Shown in pieces: positions 18,801-28,490 of a stretch of DNA of 64,000 nt (position 1 is its first letter; every line of letters starts with the position of its first letter). The notes beneath the pieces are model-generated. The model was not told the origin of the DNA, did no database searches, and worked only from the letters and a program-made list of their open reading frames with translations. Where the stretch lies: assembly GCF_051465645.1 (NCBI RefSeq), contig NZ_CP195790.1, positions 2,604,001 to 2,668,000 on the forward strand, given 5' to 3'. This DNA comes from Planctomicrobium sp051465645. GTDB taxonomy: Bacteria > Planctomycetota > Planctomycetia > Planctomycetales > Planctomycetaceae. The position numbers and the translations under genes were made by a program.

Positions 18801-19375
18801 ACGCGCATGTTCATGTCGTCACGCAAGCTGCGATTGAAGACGATCTTCGACGCGGAATAGATTTCCGCCATCTGCCGGTAGTCGCATTGCCCAATGAATG
18901 AGCGGGAGAATTCTTGTTGAATCCGCTGCAGCAGATCCTCACGGACTCCGGGAAAGAGGTGGCCGACGAATGCCACATCAAATCGATTCTCCACCATCCG
19001 GCGACCATGAATCTCCGGCTCGCAGGCCAGCGGAAGCCAGAGTGGATTCCGAATACCCGCCTGTTGCATCTGTGCTGCACCGTTCTTCTGGGCGGCAAAG
19101 ACCAGGTCCGCCTGTGTCGCCAGTTGCAGGCAGCGATCGAACGACAGATGGGTATCAATCGCCCACCAGGCTAACGGTCGCAGACGATCAGGGATGACAT
19201 AATCCAGTCCGTCATCCACGCGCACAAAGAGATCAAACGCTCTGGGATCGACTGTGTCCAGTTCTTCTGGCCGGAGGTGAACTGCTTGAGCCAGAAACTG
19301 CATCGCTCGCAGAACATAGCCGCCAGTTGTTTCCGGCCTTAACGATCCCTCAAAAATGACTCCCACGTGCCGCAT
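15857..19375 (-). CDS. Multidomain CgeB-like GT / methyltransferase / GT2 / GT2 / TPR protein
   Basis: This is a 1172-residue glycan assembly protein starting at ATG 19375 behind GGAGGG. Domains in order are: a CgeB-like GT-B domain (about 1-290; FDVAFVGHLFPG, then NMRVFEGLCSGSLLMTN); a class I methyltransferase (about 310-480; LLDIGCGGGKLG and FDCVICADVLEHLRD); a GT2 domain (about 525-770; VTYNQWPHTQACLNSI, IIVVDNGSTDGT, LLLNNDTI); a second GT2 domain (about 795-1000; CLIVRDNEQTI, LIVVDTGSQD, WIFWMDSDD); and TPR-like helices (about 1000-1160). It follows a GT4 gene by 59 bp on the same strand. Such fusions are common in planctomycete surface-polymer clusters; acceptor and sugars are unknown. 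Confidence 0.85.
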   Translation of the reverse strand: MRHVGVIFEGSLRPETTGGYVLRAMQFLAQAVHLRPEELDTVDPRAFDLFVRVDDGLDYVIPDRLRPLAWWAIDTHLSFDRCLQLATQADLVFAAQKNGAAQMQQAGIRNPLWLPLACEPEIHGRRMVENRFDVAFVGHLFPGVREDLLQRIQQEFSRSFIGQCDYRQMAEIYSASKIVFNRSLRDDMNMRVFEGLCSGSLLMTNALVENGQDELFQMGLHAETYQDAGELIDKIHYYLRHDQERERIAAAGQELACSHHTYRHRAETILSQLTSLTARTPIRQVGMPKVPLPVVKAPAYFEFDRPDVLERIPIHAQRLLDIGCGGGKLGVAIKQRQQSHVTGIELNSDAASLATTRLDEVYIGNVQSEGLDFPEGSFDCVICADVLEHLRDPAAVLQKIRRWLTPDGTLVTSIPNVRNHTVIRSLLAGNWTYESAGLLDEDHVRFFTRREVEKLLFRCGFEIQSLQFVGGPGFAEWQQQGKPWQITLGPFSLQVSTEAEAAEFFAYQFLTTAIPTPQRRPPLTSIILVTYNQWPHTQACLNSIRLVTDEPYEIIVVDNGSTDGTVDFLRADLHLRLIENGCNRGFPAAANQGIQAAQGEQILLLNNDTIVTTGWLQRLTAALNSAPEVGLVGPVTNCISGEQQVPVTYDELAQLDGFAWDWGKQHHQHYQPTDRLVGFCLLIKQEVVDRIGQLDERFGIGNFEDDDYCRRAQAAGYQCLIATDTFIHHVGSATFRGSGTDLRGLLETNQQRYREKWDQAQQPQPEQRPQRVGYPHFLLEANDAGELLLQPNPIKLSACLIVRDNEQTIRPCLESLRPWVDELIVVDTGSQDLTPQICEELGATVHHWAWQDSFSLARNESFRHARGEWIFWMDSDDTIPEHCGQKLKQLADGAHPEQVLGYVMQVHCPGINPNDVTAVDHVKLIRNRPDLNWEFHIHEQILPAIRRAGGDVAWTDIYVVHSGSDHSEAGHVRKLERDFKLLHRDLAERPDHPFVLFNLGMTHADADQHEQAVQSLTRCIDVSTPQESHLRKAYAILIGSMMQLNKLTEAQNCLTQGLQLFTADKELLFRQAMLFHQRGRLEDAEQTYLRILLEQTPRHFTSIDQGVSTHKARHNLAIVYEDLGQFDKARQVWSDILHAHPDYQPARQALRHYRKLTNIEDSLSGDTLIDCD

Positions 19376-19434
19376 GAGCCCTCCGCGCAACGCTGGTTAA
19401 TCAATCTCGTCCTACTTCCGCGTCGACAATCGTG

Positions 19435-20976
19435 TCACCTTGAGTGGGCGACTCCAGACGTCAGAAGCGGCATGTACTGGTCTTCAATCACCCGTTCCCA
19501 GGTAAATCGGTCTTCAAACTGTCGGCGGCCTTGCAACCCCATCGCACGCCGCTCTTCCGGGTGATCCAGGAACCAGGTCAACTGGCGAACCCAATCCTCG
19601 ACAACTCCGGGCTCCGCCAGACGTCCTGTGACTCCTTCTTCAAGGATCTCGGGCAGCCCTCCGAGGTTGCTCCCCAGCACTGGTCGTGCAGACGCCATCC
19701 CTTCGACCGCAGTGCGGCTTAATGCTTCCTGGGCAATGGCGGGCACCACGACAAGATCGCATTCCCGGTACCAGTTCGGCAGTGTCTCTTGCGACTGCCA
19801 ACCAATCGCCGAAATAAAGGGATCTGTTGTCGGTAGCTGGTCTGGTGATGCCGTCACGAGTAGTTCGAAATCTTGACGCGTCATCCAGAGCCGGTGGCAG
19901 GCCTCCCGCAGAACGGAAAATCCCTTGATCGGCTCTTGGGGAAGTCCAGCGAACAGCAGTCGCATTTTCGAACCAGCCGGTGGAGCAACCGGATCTGGAA
20001 ACCGGCTTGCATCCATACCCCATGTCACGACTCGTACATCGCGACAGTAAGGCTCCCATAATTTCTGAGTTGACTGATTTAGCACGAGGACAGACGTGGC
20101 CTCCGCCATCGCCTTGAGAAGCAAGGGATAATAGTCATATGATTCAATCTGACTGAGTTGCCGCTCCGCCTGATGTAGGCTTCCGGAATAGCGTCCGTAG
20201 TCGGAGAGACAGGATCGACAGTTTTGAGGAGCGGCAGGTTGACTAAAATGACATTGCCGATAATGACCGGGGCTATCTGGCAGCAGCCGCAGATTATTTA
20301 ACGGGCACAAGCATTCGCTGGCCTGCATCCGCATGAGATAGGAGTACCCCTGAAACGCCTGTGCTAAATGCGGTTTAAAATTCCAGCAATCAGTGATAAT
20401 AATCTGATCCGGGGAGAAACACTCAACAGCTTTGCGAAACCGATGTTGGATCTCTGGGATTGACCAATCGTTCAGAGAGAATGGTAACGGCGTTGTCGGA
20501 ACAGGGCAGGTGCTATCGACATGTCCGATCCCCCATTCTGGCAGGACCGGATGAACCAGCTGAACTTCATACCCGGCCTGCGAAAGAAACTTTGCCAGTT
20601 CAACGGTGTGAACAATTCCCCCTCCCGTCGACGGCCAGTTAAACAGGAAGCTGACCAGGGAAATGCGGCCGCGAGGGTGGGCTGGGTGTTCTGGCGTGAA
20701 GACGGAAGTTTTCGCGTTCTTTTCCAGCATTTTTGCGTTGTGCGTAACGGCTGGCGATCGATCGCGAAGAGGAATTTGAGAGAGTAGTTGCCGGGCGGTA
20801 CGGCCGTTTCCTAAAGCAGCTTCAATGGCCGCCAAGTTGGTGAGGATGATCGATCGTGCTGGTGCAGCATCAGATTCGGAATCCACTTCGAGAAGGGCTC
20901 GTAGAGAGGAGCGGGTCTCGTAGAGTTCTCCAGCTGCAGCCTGCAGGGCACATGCGCGTAATCGACTCGTAGTCAT
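19435..20976 (-). CDS. GT4-family glycosyltransferase
   Basis: This is a 513-residue protein. ATG 20976 is chosen because GGAGG sits just upstream. The first 100 residues are helical, perhaps TPR-like. Residues about 105-505 form a GT-B fold: FNWPSTGGGIVHTVELAKFL carries the N-terminal glycine loop, MRLLFAGLPQEPIKGF starts the C-terminal Rossmann domain, and LSRTAVEGMASARPVLGSN provides the E-x7-E type nucleotide-sugar motif. A cluster CLCPLNN...CHF...CRSCLSDYG around residue 235 suggests a bound metal insert, unusual for plain GT4 enzymes. It is the first gene of the minus-strand glycan cluster, so its promoter should lie in 20977-21517. Confidence 0.8.
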   Translation of the reverse strand: MTTSRLRACALQAAAGELYETRSSLRALLEVDSESDAAPARSIILTNLAAIEAALGNGRTARQLLSQIPLRDRSPAVTHNAKMLEKNAKTSVFTPEHPAHPRGRISLVSFLFNWPSTGGGIVHTVELAKFLSQAGYEVQLVHPVLPEWGIGHVDSTCPVPTTPLPFSLNDWSIPEIQHRFRKAVECFSPDQIIITDCWNFKPHLAQAFQGYSYLMRMQASECLCPLNNLRLLPDSPGHYRQCHFSQPAAPQNCRSCLSDYGRYSGSLHQAERQLSQIESYDYYPLLLKAMAEATSVLVLNQSTQKLWEPYCRDVRVVTWGMDASRFPDPVAPPAGSKMRLLFAGLPQEPIKGFSVLREACHRLWMTRQDFELLVTASPDQLPTTDPFISAIGWQSQETLPNWYRECDLVVVPAIAQEALSRTAVEGMASARPVLGSNLGGLPEILEEGVTGRLAEPGVVEDWVRQLTWFLDHPEERRAMGLQGRRQFEDRFTWERVIEDQYMPLLTSGVAHSR

Positions 20977-21517
20977 CAGGCCTCCGCTTCCCATAAAGAT
21001 GCTGGCCGTCGCATAGAACGGACAGTACTGATACGATTTAATCCACACGTAATCAACAGCTGATTGATATAAAAACGGAAGAAAATAGAAATTGAATGTG
21101 TCGCCTGCGGCATCGTCTGCCGTAATGCGTGATTTCTGCTTACGGACATGTTCATCGAATTCCCCTGAGACCGGAGGACGGTCAGCCTCTCAGCGGGTGA
21201 GAGAGTCGCGAAGTGCAAAGCTGGAATGACATGCTCTGCAGGAGAAACACAGGTAAGCCAAAGCTGAAGGAACGATATGTCCGAGTCCGTGAGGAACGTA
21301 AATATTGTGTTGCGACGGGGAGATAAGGTAAAGAAAGAAATACAAACGCTACCAGTACCTCGTCTCACGCCCACTTGGATAGAGATGCCGGACGAATTGA
21401 TTTCACACCCTACCCCTTGAAGAGTCGAATAAGAGTTCTCTGCGGAACTATGTGTAGGTAATGTTTACGGAACGGCGGCCAACTGGATGTAACAAATACT
21501 GGTCAACTCCAGTTTGT
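20977..21517. other. Intergenic region between glycan cluster and CRISPR array
   Basis: No convincing gene was found. A 132-codon minus-strand frame exists but lacks any recognisable domain and overlaps the GT4 start. This stretch should contain the promoter of the minus-strand glycan genes and the trailer end of the CRISPR array. Confidence 0.6.
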
Positions 21518-24500
21518 ATTTCAATGGGGCCATGCGTTTTGCGCATGGATGACATTGTTGTGCTTATCAGGCACTTCCAGATGCAGGTCGCTTCAATGAG
21601 GCCATGCGTTATGCGCATGGATGACCTTTATTTAGGGATCTAAGGAGTTAGGGAATGCCATGCTTCAATGAGGCCATGCGTTATGCGCATGGATGACCTG
21701 GGAAATCACCAGCCAGCGGTTCAGCGTCAGCAGCTTCAATGAGGCCATGCGTTATGCGCATGGATGACGTCATCGCTGATTGACCGTCGACCGTCGTGAG
21801 TGCAGGCTTCAATGAGGCCATGCGTTATGCGCATGGATGACGGTCGCAGGTACGGGCGAGGTTTCATTGCCCCTTTGCCGCTTCAATGAGGCCATGCGTT
21901 ATGCGCATGGATGACGAGCGGCGGCGGCCATCTTCGACGACGGAACCGTTGCTTCAATGAGGCCATGCGTTATGCGCATGGATGACATGACATCCGCCAC
22001 AATTCACTGGTGGATCATGGGAACGCTTCAATGAGGCCATGCGTTATGCGCATGGATGACGTAATCGTGTCCCTCAAACGCAGTCTTTGCGTCCATTGCC
22101 GCTTCAATGAGGCCATGCGTTATGCGCATGGATGACCGGAGCGTCGAAGGTCGAACGCGAAACCCAATTGACCAGCTTCAATGAGGCCATGCGTTATGCG
22201 CATGGATGACCCGTTGTCTCCACAACACAACCGACAACACGGCACGCTTCAATGAGGCCATGCGTTATGCGCATGGATGACGGGAACGGCATTCCTACCG
22301 AGCTGCTGAGCACATCGGCTTCAATGAGGCCATGCGTTATGCGCATGGATGACATTAACTGGCAATTCGGCACTCGACACAGCTTACCTCGCTTCAATGA
22401 GGCCATGCGTTATGCGCATGGATGACGTTTCAGTTGCCATCGTTCGTCCCTTTTTGCTCATGCTTCAATGAGGCCATGCGTTATGCGCATGGATGACTGG
22501 ACTCTGCTTTGAAGGCAACAATTCAGGCCATCACGCTTCAATGAGGCCATGCGTTATGCGCATGGATGACACCGGGAAGCGTTTAAGTTCTTAGACGCCC
22601 TCGTGGCTTCAATGAGGCCATGCGTTATGCGCATGGATGACTATCGCGGCCACGACACGGCGATTGAAGTTTCTGGCGGCTTCAATGAGGCCATGCGTTA
22701 TGCGCATGGATGACCATCGGCTTCCTCCTGTAAAATACTCTGTAAGCTTGAACGCTTCAATGAGGCCATGCGTTATGCGCATGGATGACAGCCGATCCGC
22801 GCCATAAGGAAGCAGTCATAAATCGCTTCAATGAGGCCATGCGTTATGCGCATGGATGACGATCGTAGGCCCTGTCTTTTAGCGGCGTTGAATCACGGCT
22901 TCAATGAGGCCATGCGTTATGCGCATGGATGACTGGGATTCCTCACGACATGTTCGTGAAGTTTCCGCGCTTCAATGAGGCCATGCGTTATGCGCATGGA
23001 TGACTCGGTAACAGCCGCTGCGGATTCCGAGCTTACACACGCTTCAATGAGGCCATGCGTTATGCGCATGGATGACCAGGTTAAATGGTGTGTCAACTAT
23101 TACGAATTCGAGAATGCTTCAATGAGGCCATGCGTTATGCGCATGGATGACAGACTTGGCTGATGCTGTACATACGTGGTTAAACGAGCTTCAATGAGGC
23201 CATGCGTTATGCGCATGGATGACGGAACAGAGGAAGAGTGGCTAGCATCCCTCAAGGGTGCTTCAATGAGGCCATGCGTTATGCGCATGGATGACTGCCT
23301 TTGCCGACTGATGCGTCTCGTTTGGCACCGGTTTCGCTTCAATGAGGCCATGCGTTATGCGCATGGATGACGGTACCAAATATGACAGACACCCTCTGAC
23401 TGCCCACGCTTCAATGAGGCCATGCGTTATGCGCATGGATGACTATCGAGTAAGGAGGTTATCGAATGATCACAGCACGCTTCAATGAGGCCATGCGTTA
23501 TGCGCATGGATGACTAGTTGTATGTCACCTCCTCCACCCGACCTAAGTACGCTTCAATGAGGCCATGCGTTATGCGCATGGATGACTGGTCAGCAGTAAG
23601 TAAGCAGGACATACGCAACAGGGGTGCTTCAATGAGGCCATGCGTTATGCGCATGGATGACGATGGTGTGGTGAATGGTATGGTAGGGTAATAGAAGGCT
23701 TCAATGAGGCCATGCGTTATGCGCATGGATGACATTTCATCCTTCTTACATCTCCACACACATAATCAGCTTCAATGAGGCCATGCGTTATGCGCATGGA
23801 TGACAACATAACCAACATCATCATTCACCATCATTACCTAACGCTTCAATGAGGCCATGCGTTATGCGCATGGATGACACGAGATCCACCTCCGCCAAGT
23901 AGACCGGTCGATCTGGCTTCAATGAGGCCATGCGTTATGCGCATGGATGACTGGTCGACATGTCCGGTCGGAACCCGATGTTCCGAATGCTTCAATGAGG
24001 CCATGCGTTATGCGCATGGATGACTGGCCGCACTGGTGCCAACATCGACGAGCAACAACTGGCTTCAATGAGGCCATGCGTTATGCGCATGGATGACTTA
24101 CCACATCACATTCACCACTACACAACCATTCATCGCTTCAATGAGGCCATGCGTTATGCGCATGGATGACAATCCAGCCCTGAGGACTGTGTACACTCCA
24201 GAAGAAGCTTCAATGAGGCCATGCGTTATGCGCATGGATGACCGGTTCGTACACAGTTGGAACTCTGCCGATATCAGGCTTCAATGAGGCCATGCGTTAT
24301 GCGCATGGATGACGTTCGGCAATCGTGAGTCAGTGATGTTTCGAGTCGGGCTTCAATGAGGCCATGCGTTATGCGCATGGATGACGTGGAAGGTGGTGGA
24401 TGTGGAGTGGTAAGAGGATGGCTTCAATGAGGCCATGCGTTATGCGCATGGATGACCAAATCTTTTCTAGTCTTCCGTCAGATTCAATTTTTTGCTTCAA

Positions 24501-25682
24501 TGAGGCCATGCGTTATGCGCATGGATGACCTCGCCAGTTCACGGCACCCAACAGCGGCAAAACCAGCTTCAATGAGGCCATGCGTTATGCGCATGGATGA
24601 CTGTGATGAGATGATGAGTTAATGTTATGAGTGAGTTAGCTTCAATGAGGCCATGCGTTATGCGCATGGATGACGGCAGTTCATGGACTTCTGCCATGCC
24701 TGAGGAGTGACGCTTCAATGAGGCCATGCGTTATGCGCATGGATGACTGATGAGTTGTGTGTGTTGGTAGATGTAGAGTGTGTTGCTTCAATGAGGCCAT
24801 GCGTTATGCGCATGGATGACACACTCATCACACACCATACCACACCATCATTCCCATGCTTCAATGAGGCCATGCGTTATGCGCATGGATGACACTCACA
24901 TCATCTTCATTCACACACTACCTTCACATGCTTCAATGAGGCCATGCGTTATGCGCATGGATGACTAAAGTGAAATGATGTTATATGTGATAATATGGTG
25001 AGCTTCAATGAGGCCATGCGTTATGCGCATGGATGACCACATCATCTTTAACACCTATTACTAACATTACCAGCTTCAATGAGGCCATGCGTTATGCGCA
25101 TGGATGACTTACTCTACACATCACATCACAACACTACCTAACACGCTTCAATGAGGCCATGCGTTATGCGCATGGATGACGTAGTGATGATGAGGTTATG
25201 AGTAATGTGATGAGATGCTTCAATGAGGCCATGCGTTATGCGCATGGATGACCACATAAACACTTCACTTCACCAGTTAACACACCAGCTTCAATGAGGC
25301 CATGCGTTATGCGCATGGATGACCACATCATCTTTAACACCTATTACTAACATTACCAGCTTCAATGAGGCCATGCGTTATGCGCATGGATGACGGCAAT
25401 CGGATCGCAACCGCACTTGAGCGAGATCGGCTTCAATGAGGCCATGCGTTATGCGCATGGATGACATGGGACGACTATGAAAACATCCGGCGAGCCTGCG
25501 CGCTTCAATGAGGCCATGCGTTATGCGCATGGATGACGTGAGGGGTGGTTCTTCTCCCGACCCGATTTTCCATGCGCTTCAATGAGGCCATGCGTTATGC
25601 GCATGGATGACTTGGATGTAGTGCCGTTGCTGGTGTGTCACGATGAGCTTCAATGAGGCCATGCGTTATGCGCATGGATGAC
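21518..25682 (-). CRISPR. Type I-G CRISPR array, 58 repeats and 57 spacers
   Basis: The repeat is 36 nt. In crRNA orientation (minus strand) it starts GTCATCCATGCG and ends CCTCATTGAAGC, with a hairpin of CCATGCG pairing with CGCATGG. Spacers are 35-39 nt, mostly 35-37. The left-most copy (21518-21553) differs at four positions, including the hairpin loop, and marks the leader-distal end. The right-most repeat ends at 25682, next to cas2, so the leader and transcription start lie on the right. The 3'-terminal ATTGAAGC gives the usual 8-nt type I 5' handle after cleavage. One spacer is duplicated (25038-25072 and 25324-25358), and 14 spacers lack G or C entirely. Confidence 0.99.
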
Positions 25683-25870
25683 CGCCCGCGTTGGGAGTCT
25701 CGACACGGTCAGGACTTGTGTCGAGGTTTGCGAGGGGTGGACAAGTCAAGGCCTGGAAACAGGAGTGTTGCAATGGTGCTCCTTTCTAAAGTAAGTTGGG
25801 GTAAGACTTTGAGGCTGCGAGCGGTGACGGGGGTTTTTACGGTACCGGACCGCTCGAACTTTCTTCAGGG
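25683..25870 (-). promoter_or_regulatory. CRISPR leader
   Basis: These 188 bp lie between the cas2 stop and the first (leader-proximal) repeat. They contain two perfect 8-bp inverted repeats: CTCGACAC at 25699-25706 against GTGTCGAG at 25718-25725, close to the array, and CGAGCGGT at 25818-25825 against ACCGCTCG at 25849-25856. The array is expected to be transcribed leftward from here. I saw no clear -10/-35 pair. Confidence 0.75.
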
Positions 25871-26164
25871 TTAAATAATCGTGGCTTCTCGAGTGGTCGG
25901 AACGGTTCGTGGGTCGCCCCAGAATTCAATACATTCGTCGCCCCGTCCGGCAATGGGGCCAAGATCGACGATCATGACGCGGTCTTCGCCCAAGTTCAAG
26001 TGCGGCCAGATCAAGTCCTTCAGATGCTGAAGTTCCATGTCGGTCAGTTCACACCGAAAGACAGAATACTGCACGGAATCCCCGTGACCGCACATGGCCT
26101 GATACACCTTGCGGTATCGCTTTTTGCAGGAGATGTCATAGGCAATCAGGTGGACGTTCCGCAT
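25871..26164 (-). CDS. cas2: CRISPR adaptation protein Cas2
   Basis: This is a 97-residue ferredoxin-fold protein of normal Cas2 length. It opens with VHLIAYDISCKKRYRKVYQ (the conserved aspartate is in YDI), then GHGDSVQYSVFRCELT, the usual second strand block. Cas2 dimers bridge two Cas1 dimers in the spacer-integration complex. It is the last cas gene, 33 bp after cas4-cas1 and directly before the leader and array, which suits adaptation. The start ATG follows GAGAGGG. Confidence 0.95.
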   Translation of the reverse strand: MRNVHLIAYDISCKKRYRKVYQAMCGHGDSVQYSVFRCELTDMELQHLKDLIWPHLNLGEDRVMIVDLGPIAGRGDECIEFWGDPRTVPTTREATII

Positions 26165-26197
26165 GGCCGGACCCTCTCGATGGACTGTGTGTGCACA

Positions 26198-28132
26198 TCA
26201 TCGCGTGATGAAATTCGGGTAAGCTGGTAATTCTCCCAGCATGTGTCTGGCCAGAAGCCGCGCCTGTACTTCAAGGATGCGGCGATAGCAGACTTTGTAG
26301 CCGAAGATTGGGTGCGTGATTTCTGTTTCCAGACGGCGTTCGAAGGCGGCGATAACACTTCGGCGACCGGCATCAGTCATCGTGACCGCTCCTGCCCGCT
26401 GGATGAATGATCCTGGTCCAACCTCACCATTATTGAATGCAGTGAGCGTCACAGAATCCGCGATGAGGGGACGAAACTCTTCTGCCATGTCCAAGGCCAG
26501 CGAAGGTCTGCCATAGCGGGGGCGGTGAAAAACTCCCAGCATGGGATCAAAGCCTACCGCCTGTAATGTCACCGTGAGTTCTTTGGTCAATAGGCTGTAA
26601 ACGAACGACAGGACCGCATTGACTGGATCGCGTGGAGGACGTCTGTTTCTGTCGCGAACGTCAAAGGTGGGGTGGTCCGGAAAGAGTTGGAACAACTCGA
26701 AGAAGTATTCCTTGGCGGCCATCCCTTCCAGACCGAGAAGCGTCTCTGCAGAACCAGCGATCCGGGCGCGTCGATAGTATTCTGCTAATTGCTTGAGGAC
26801 GGGATGTTGCGGTTCAGCGAGATGTCGACGTAGCAGCGTCCGGCAGTTCTTAATCTTGCCAGCAATCAATTGCCTTGCGATTTGGAGTGAGGCGTCTGGA
26901 TCTGCAGCAATCGCAAACTGACGAATACGGAGTTCCACATTCTTGTGAACCAGACCGCTTGTCAAACTGTGAAACCATCCGCCATAGCTGAGGTGACAGA
27001 TTGGAATTCCGCGAGACGTTAACTCTGAAATCGCTTGGGCAGAAAACATCACGTTTCCGTAGACGCAGACCTGCGAGACATCCAGCAGGCGGACACTGGC
27101 AATCTGCTCCCCTTTGACCTTAATTGTGATTCGCTCACCAGATTTGCCGATGATGGCACCTTGGTTCTGCACATAGAGCGGTAAGGCATTATTTCGAGCA
27201 GGAAGGAGCCTCCGGAGTCCGTCCCGCACTGCAGGGCGTCCATTCAGGCGGGAGGAGTCAGGTTCATCGGAATCTGGAGCAAGTGTCGATACCTCATGCA
27301 GCTGGTGCAGAATCAGGTTGGTTTCATCCGGCAGACAGATCCCTACCAGTGAGCAGCGGGGACACTTCGGGCTGTCTTCCAGGGGAGGTGGACAGATTCC
27401 TGCGGCAGACGTGGTATTGAAATCAGAGATCTGCTTGCGCGTCAGAGCAATTAAGTCCTCATCGAAAGGAATGGTGACCCGTCGTCGCGAACTGATGTAA
27501 TAGATCACTCCTTCCGAGCAGTCATAACCGTTCTCTAGTAAGATAAGCCCCTGAGCACATAGCTGGACTCGTTCCGGGTCATAGGCTCCCGCGGGAATAT
27601 CAGGGACATGTCCTCGCTTATAGTCCACGGGAGTGACTCGAAGACCTTCCATTTCCAGTAGATCCAGCTTGGCCACGATTCCTTCTCGTTCGGCAGAAAG
27701 CGAAATTGACCGTGCATGGATCCTCTCGCTGCCTTCCTCGACAAGCGGCTCCTCCCCCTTGGACTTCTGAGTTTTTGAGTTTGGAGCGGGAAGATTCTTT
27801 CGATCTGGCTTGTCGACGTTCCGATGTCCGAAAGTCCCTTGCATCGTCTCCAGATTCTCGGCCCATTCTCCCTGAACAAACTCCAGATAGCCTAATCTAG
27901 GGCAGTAAGTGAATTCATTGAGCATACGCACAGGAATGAGGGCATCTGGCGATCTCTGCTGCGACATCGACGGTGCAGTTTTCTCCGTGGGAACCGCCGT
28001 GAACGGAAGTTTTTCGGATTGAACCTGTGGAGGAACTTGACCGCATTCTCCAGTGAGTAGCTCACCTGGAGAGACAGGATCGGAATAAGGAAGCGATTCT
28101 GCTCCCACAGGCGGTGTTGGGCCGGAAATCAT
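26198..28132 (-). CDS. cas4-cas1: Cas4-Cas1 fusion, spacer acquisition nuclease/integrase
   Basis: This is a 644-residue protein whose ATG at 28132 is preceded by GAAGGA; a GTG ten codons upstream is less likely. After a 60-residue disordered N-terminal extension comes Cas4 (about 65-275): cysteine 77 (FTYCPRLGY) and Cys257, 260 and 266 (CPRCSLVGIC) for the iron-sulfur cluster, and the RecB-like residues D157, D170 and K172 (PVDYKRG). The Cas1 part (about 300-640) has the catalytic glutamate near 469 (LLGLEGMAAKEYF), histidine near 536 (HRPRYGRPSL) and acidic residues near 548-552. The Cas4-Cas1 fusion is a hallmark of type I-G, where Cas4 selects PAM-bearing prespacers. Confidence 0.95.
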   Translation of the reverse strand: MISGPTPPVGAESLPYSDPVSPGELLTGECGQVPPQVQSEKLPFTAVPTEKTAPSMSQQRSPDALIPVRMLNEFTYCPRLGYLEFVQGEWAENLETMQGTFGHRNVDKPDRKNLPAPNSKTQKSKGEEPLVEEGSERIHARSISLSAEREGIVAKLDLLEMEGLRVTPVDYKRGHVPDIPAGAYDPERVQLCAQGLILLENGYDCSEGVIYYISSRRRVTIPFDEDLIALTRKQISDFNTTSAAGICPPPLEDSPKCPRCSLVGICLPDETNLILHQLHEVSTLAPDSDEPDSSRLNGRPAVRDGLRRLLPARNNALPLYVQNQGAIIGKSGERITIKVKGEQIASVRLLDVSQVCVYGNVMFSAQAISELTSRGIPICHLSYGGWFHSLTSGLVHKNVELRIRQFAIAADPDASLQIARQLIAGKIKNCRTLLRRHLAEPQHPVLKQLAEYYRRARIAGSAETLLGLEGMAAKEYFFELFQLFPDHPTFDVRDRNRRPPRDPVNAVLSFVYSLLTKELTVTLQAVGFDPMLGVFHRPRYGRPSLALDMAEEFRPLIADSVTLTAFNNGEVGPGSFIQRAGAVTMTDAGRRSVIAAFERRLETEITHPIFGYKVCYRRILEVQARLLARHMLGELPAYPNFITR

Positions 28133-28490
28133 CAGATGTCCTTCAACCGCCGTTGGGATCACCCGTCAGCAGCAAGCCGTTCATCACTTGAACAGAATTT
28201 ACGCCAATTCGTCATCAGTGAGTGACGACGGCAATTGGCGATTGCGACGCAGCGAAGAACGATCGACCATGGTGGCGGGAAATCATCCGCAGCCGAACTC
28301 CATGATCCCGGAAGGAAGCTTCCTCCCTGAACAAGCAAGCCGATCCATAAAAGCGGCCCGCTGACAAAGCTGGTCGTACATGATTGTTGATATCATGCTT
28401 AACCCAGCTTCGCCAGCTTACGCCTGCCTACCGCCCGGAGCAAGAAGATTCTGCGATAAATTACCAAAGAACAGTCGTTGCCCATTGATA
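28133..28490 (-). other. 358-bp gap inside the cas operon with a hairpin
   Basis: There is no gene between csb2 and cas4-cas1, although all other cas junctions are 2-33 bp. A bulged hairpin (28202-28240; CGCCAATT against AATTGGCG, with an inner CGTCA/TGACG stem) lies here. It could be an attenuator, a processing site, or a scar of an excised element separating effector from adaptation genes. Confidence 0.45.

Noticed and set aside
20976..21374. 132-codon minus-strand ORF upstream of the GT4 gene
   Set aside because: It has irregular composition and overlaps the GT4 start; more likely an untranslated leader.
21461..25874. Many 60-80-codon ORFs with MRPCVMRMDD or SSMRITHGLIEA repeats
   Set aside because: They are translations of the CRISPR repeat on either strand, not genes.
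28202..28240. Hairpin considered as another degenerate CRISPR repeat
   Set aside because: It lacks the CATTGAAG handle and the GGCC/CCATGC stem sequence.
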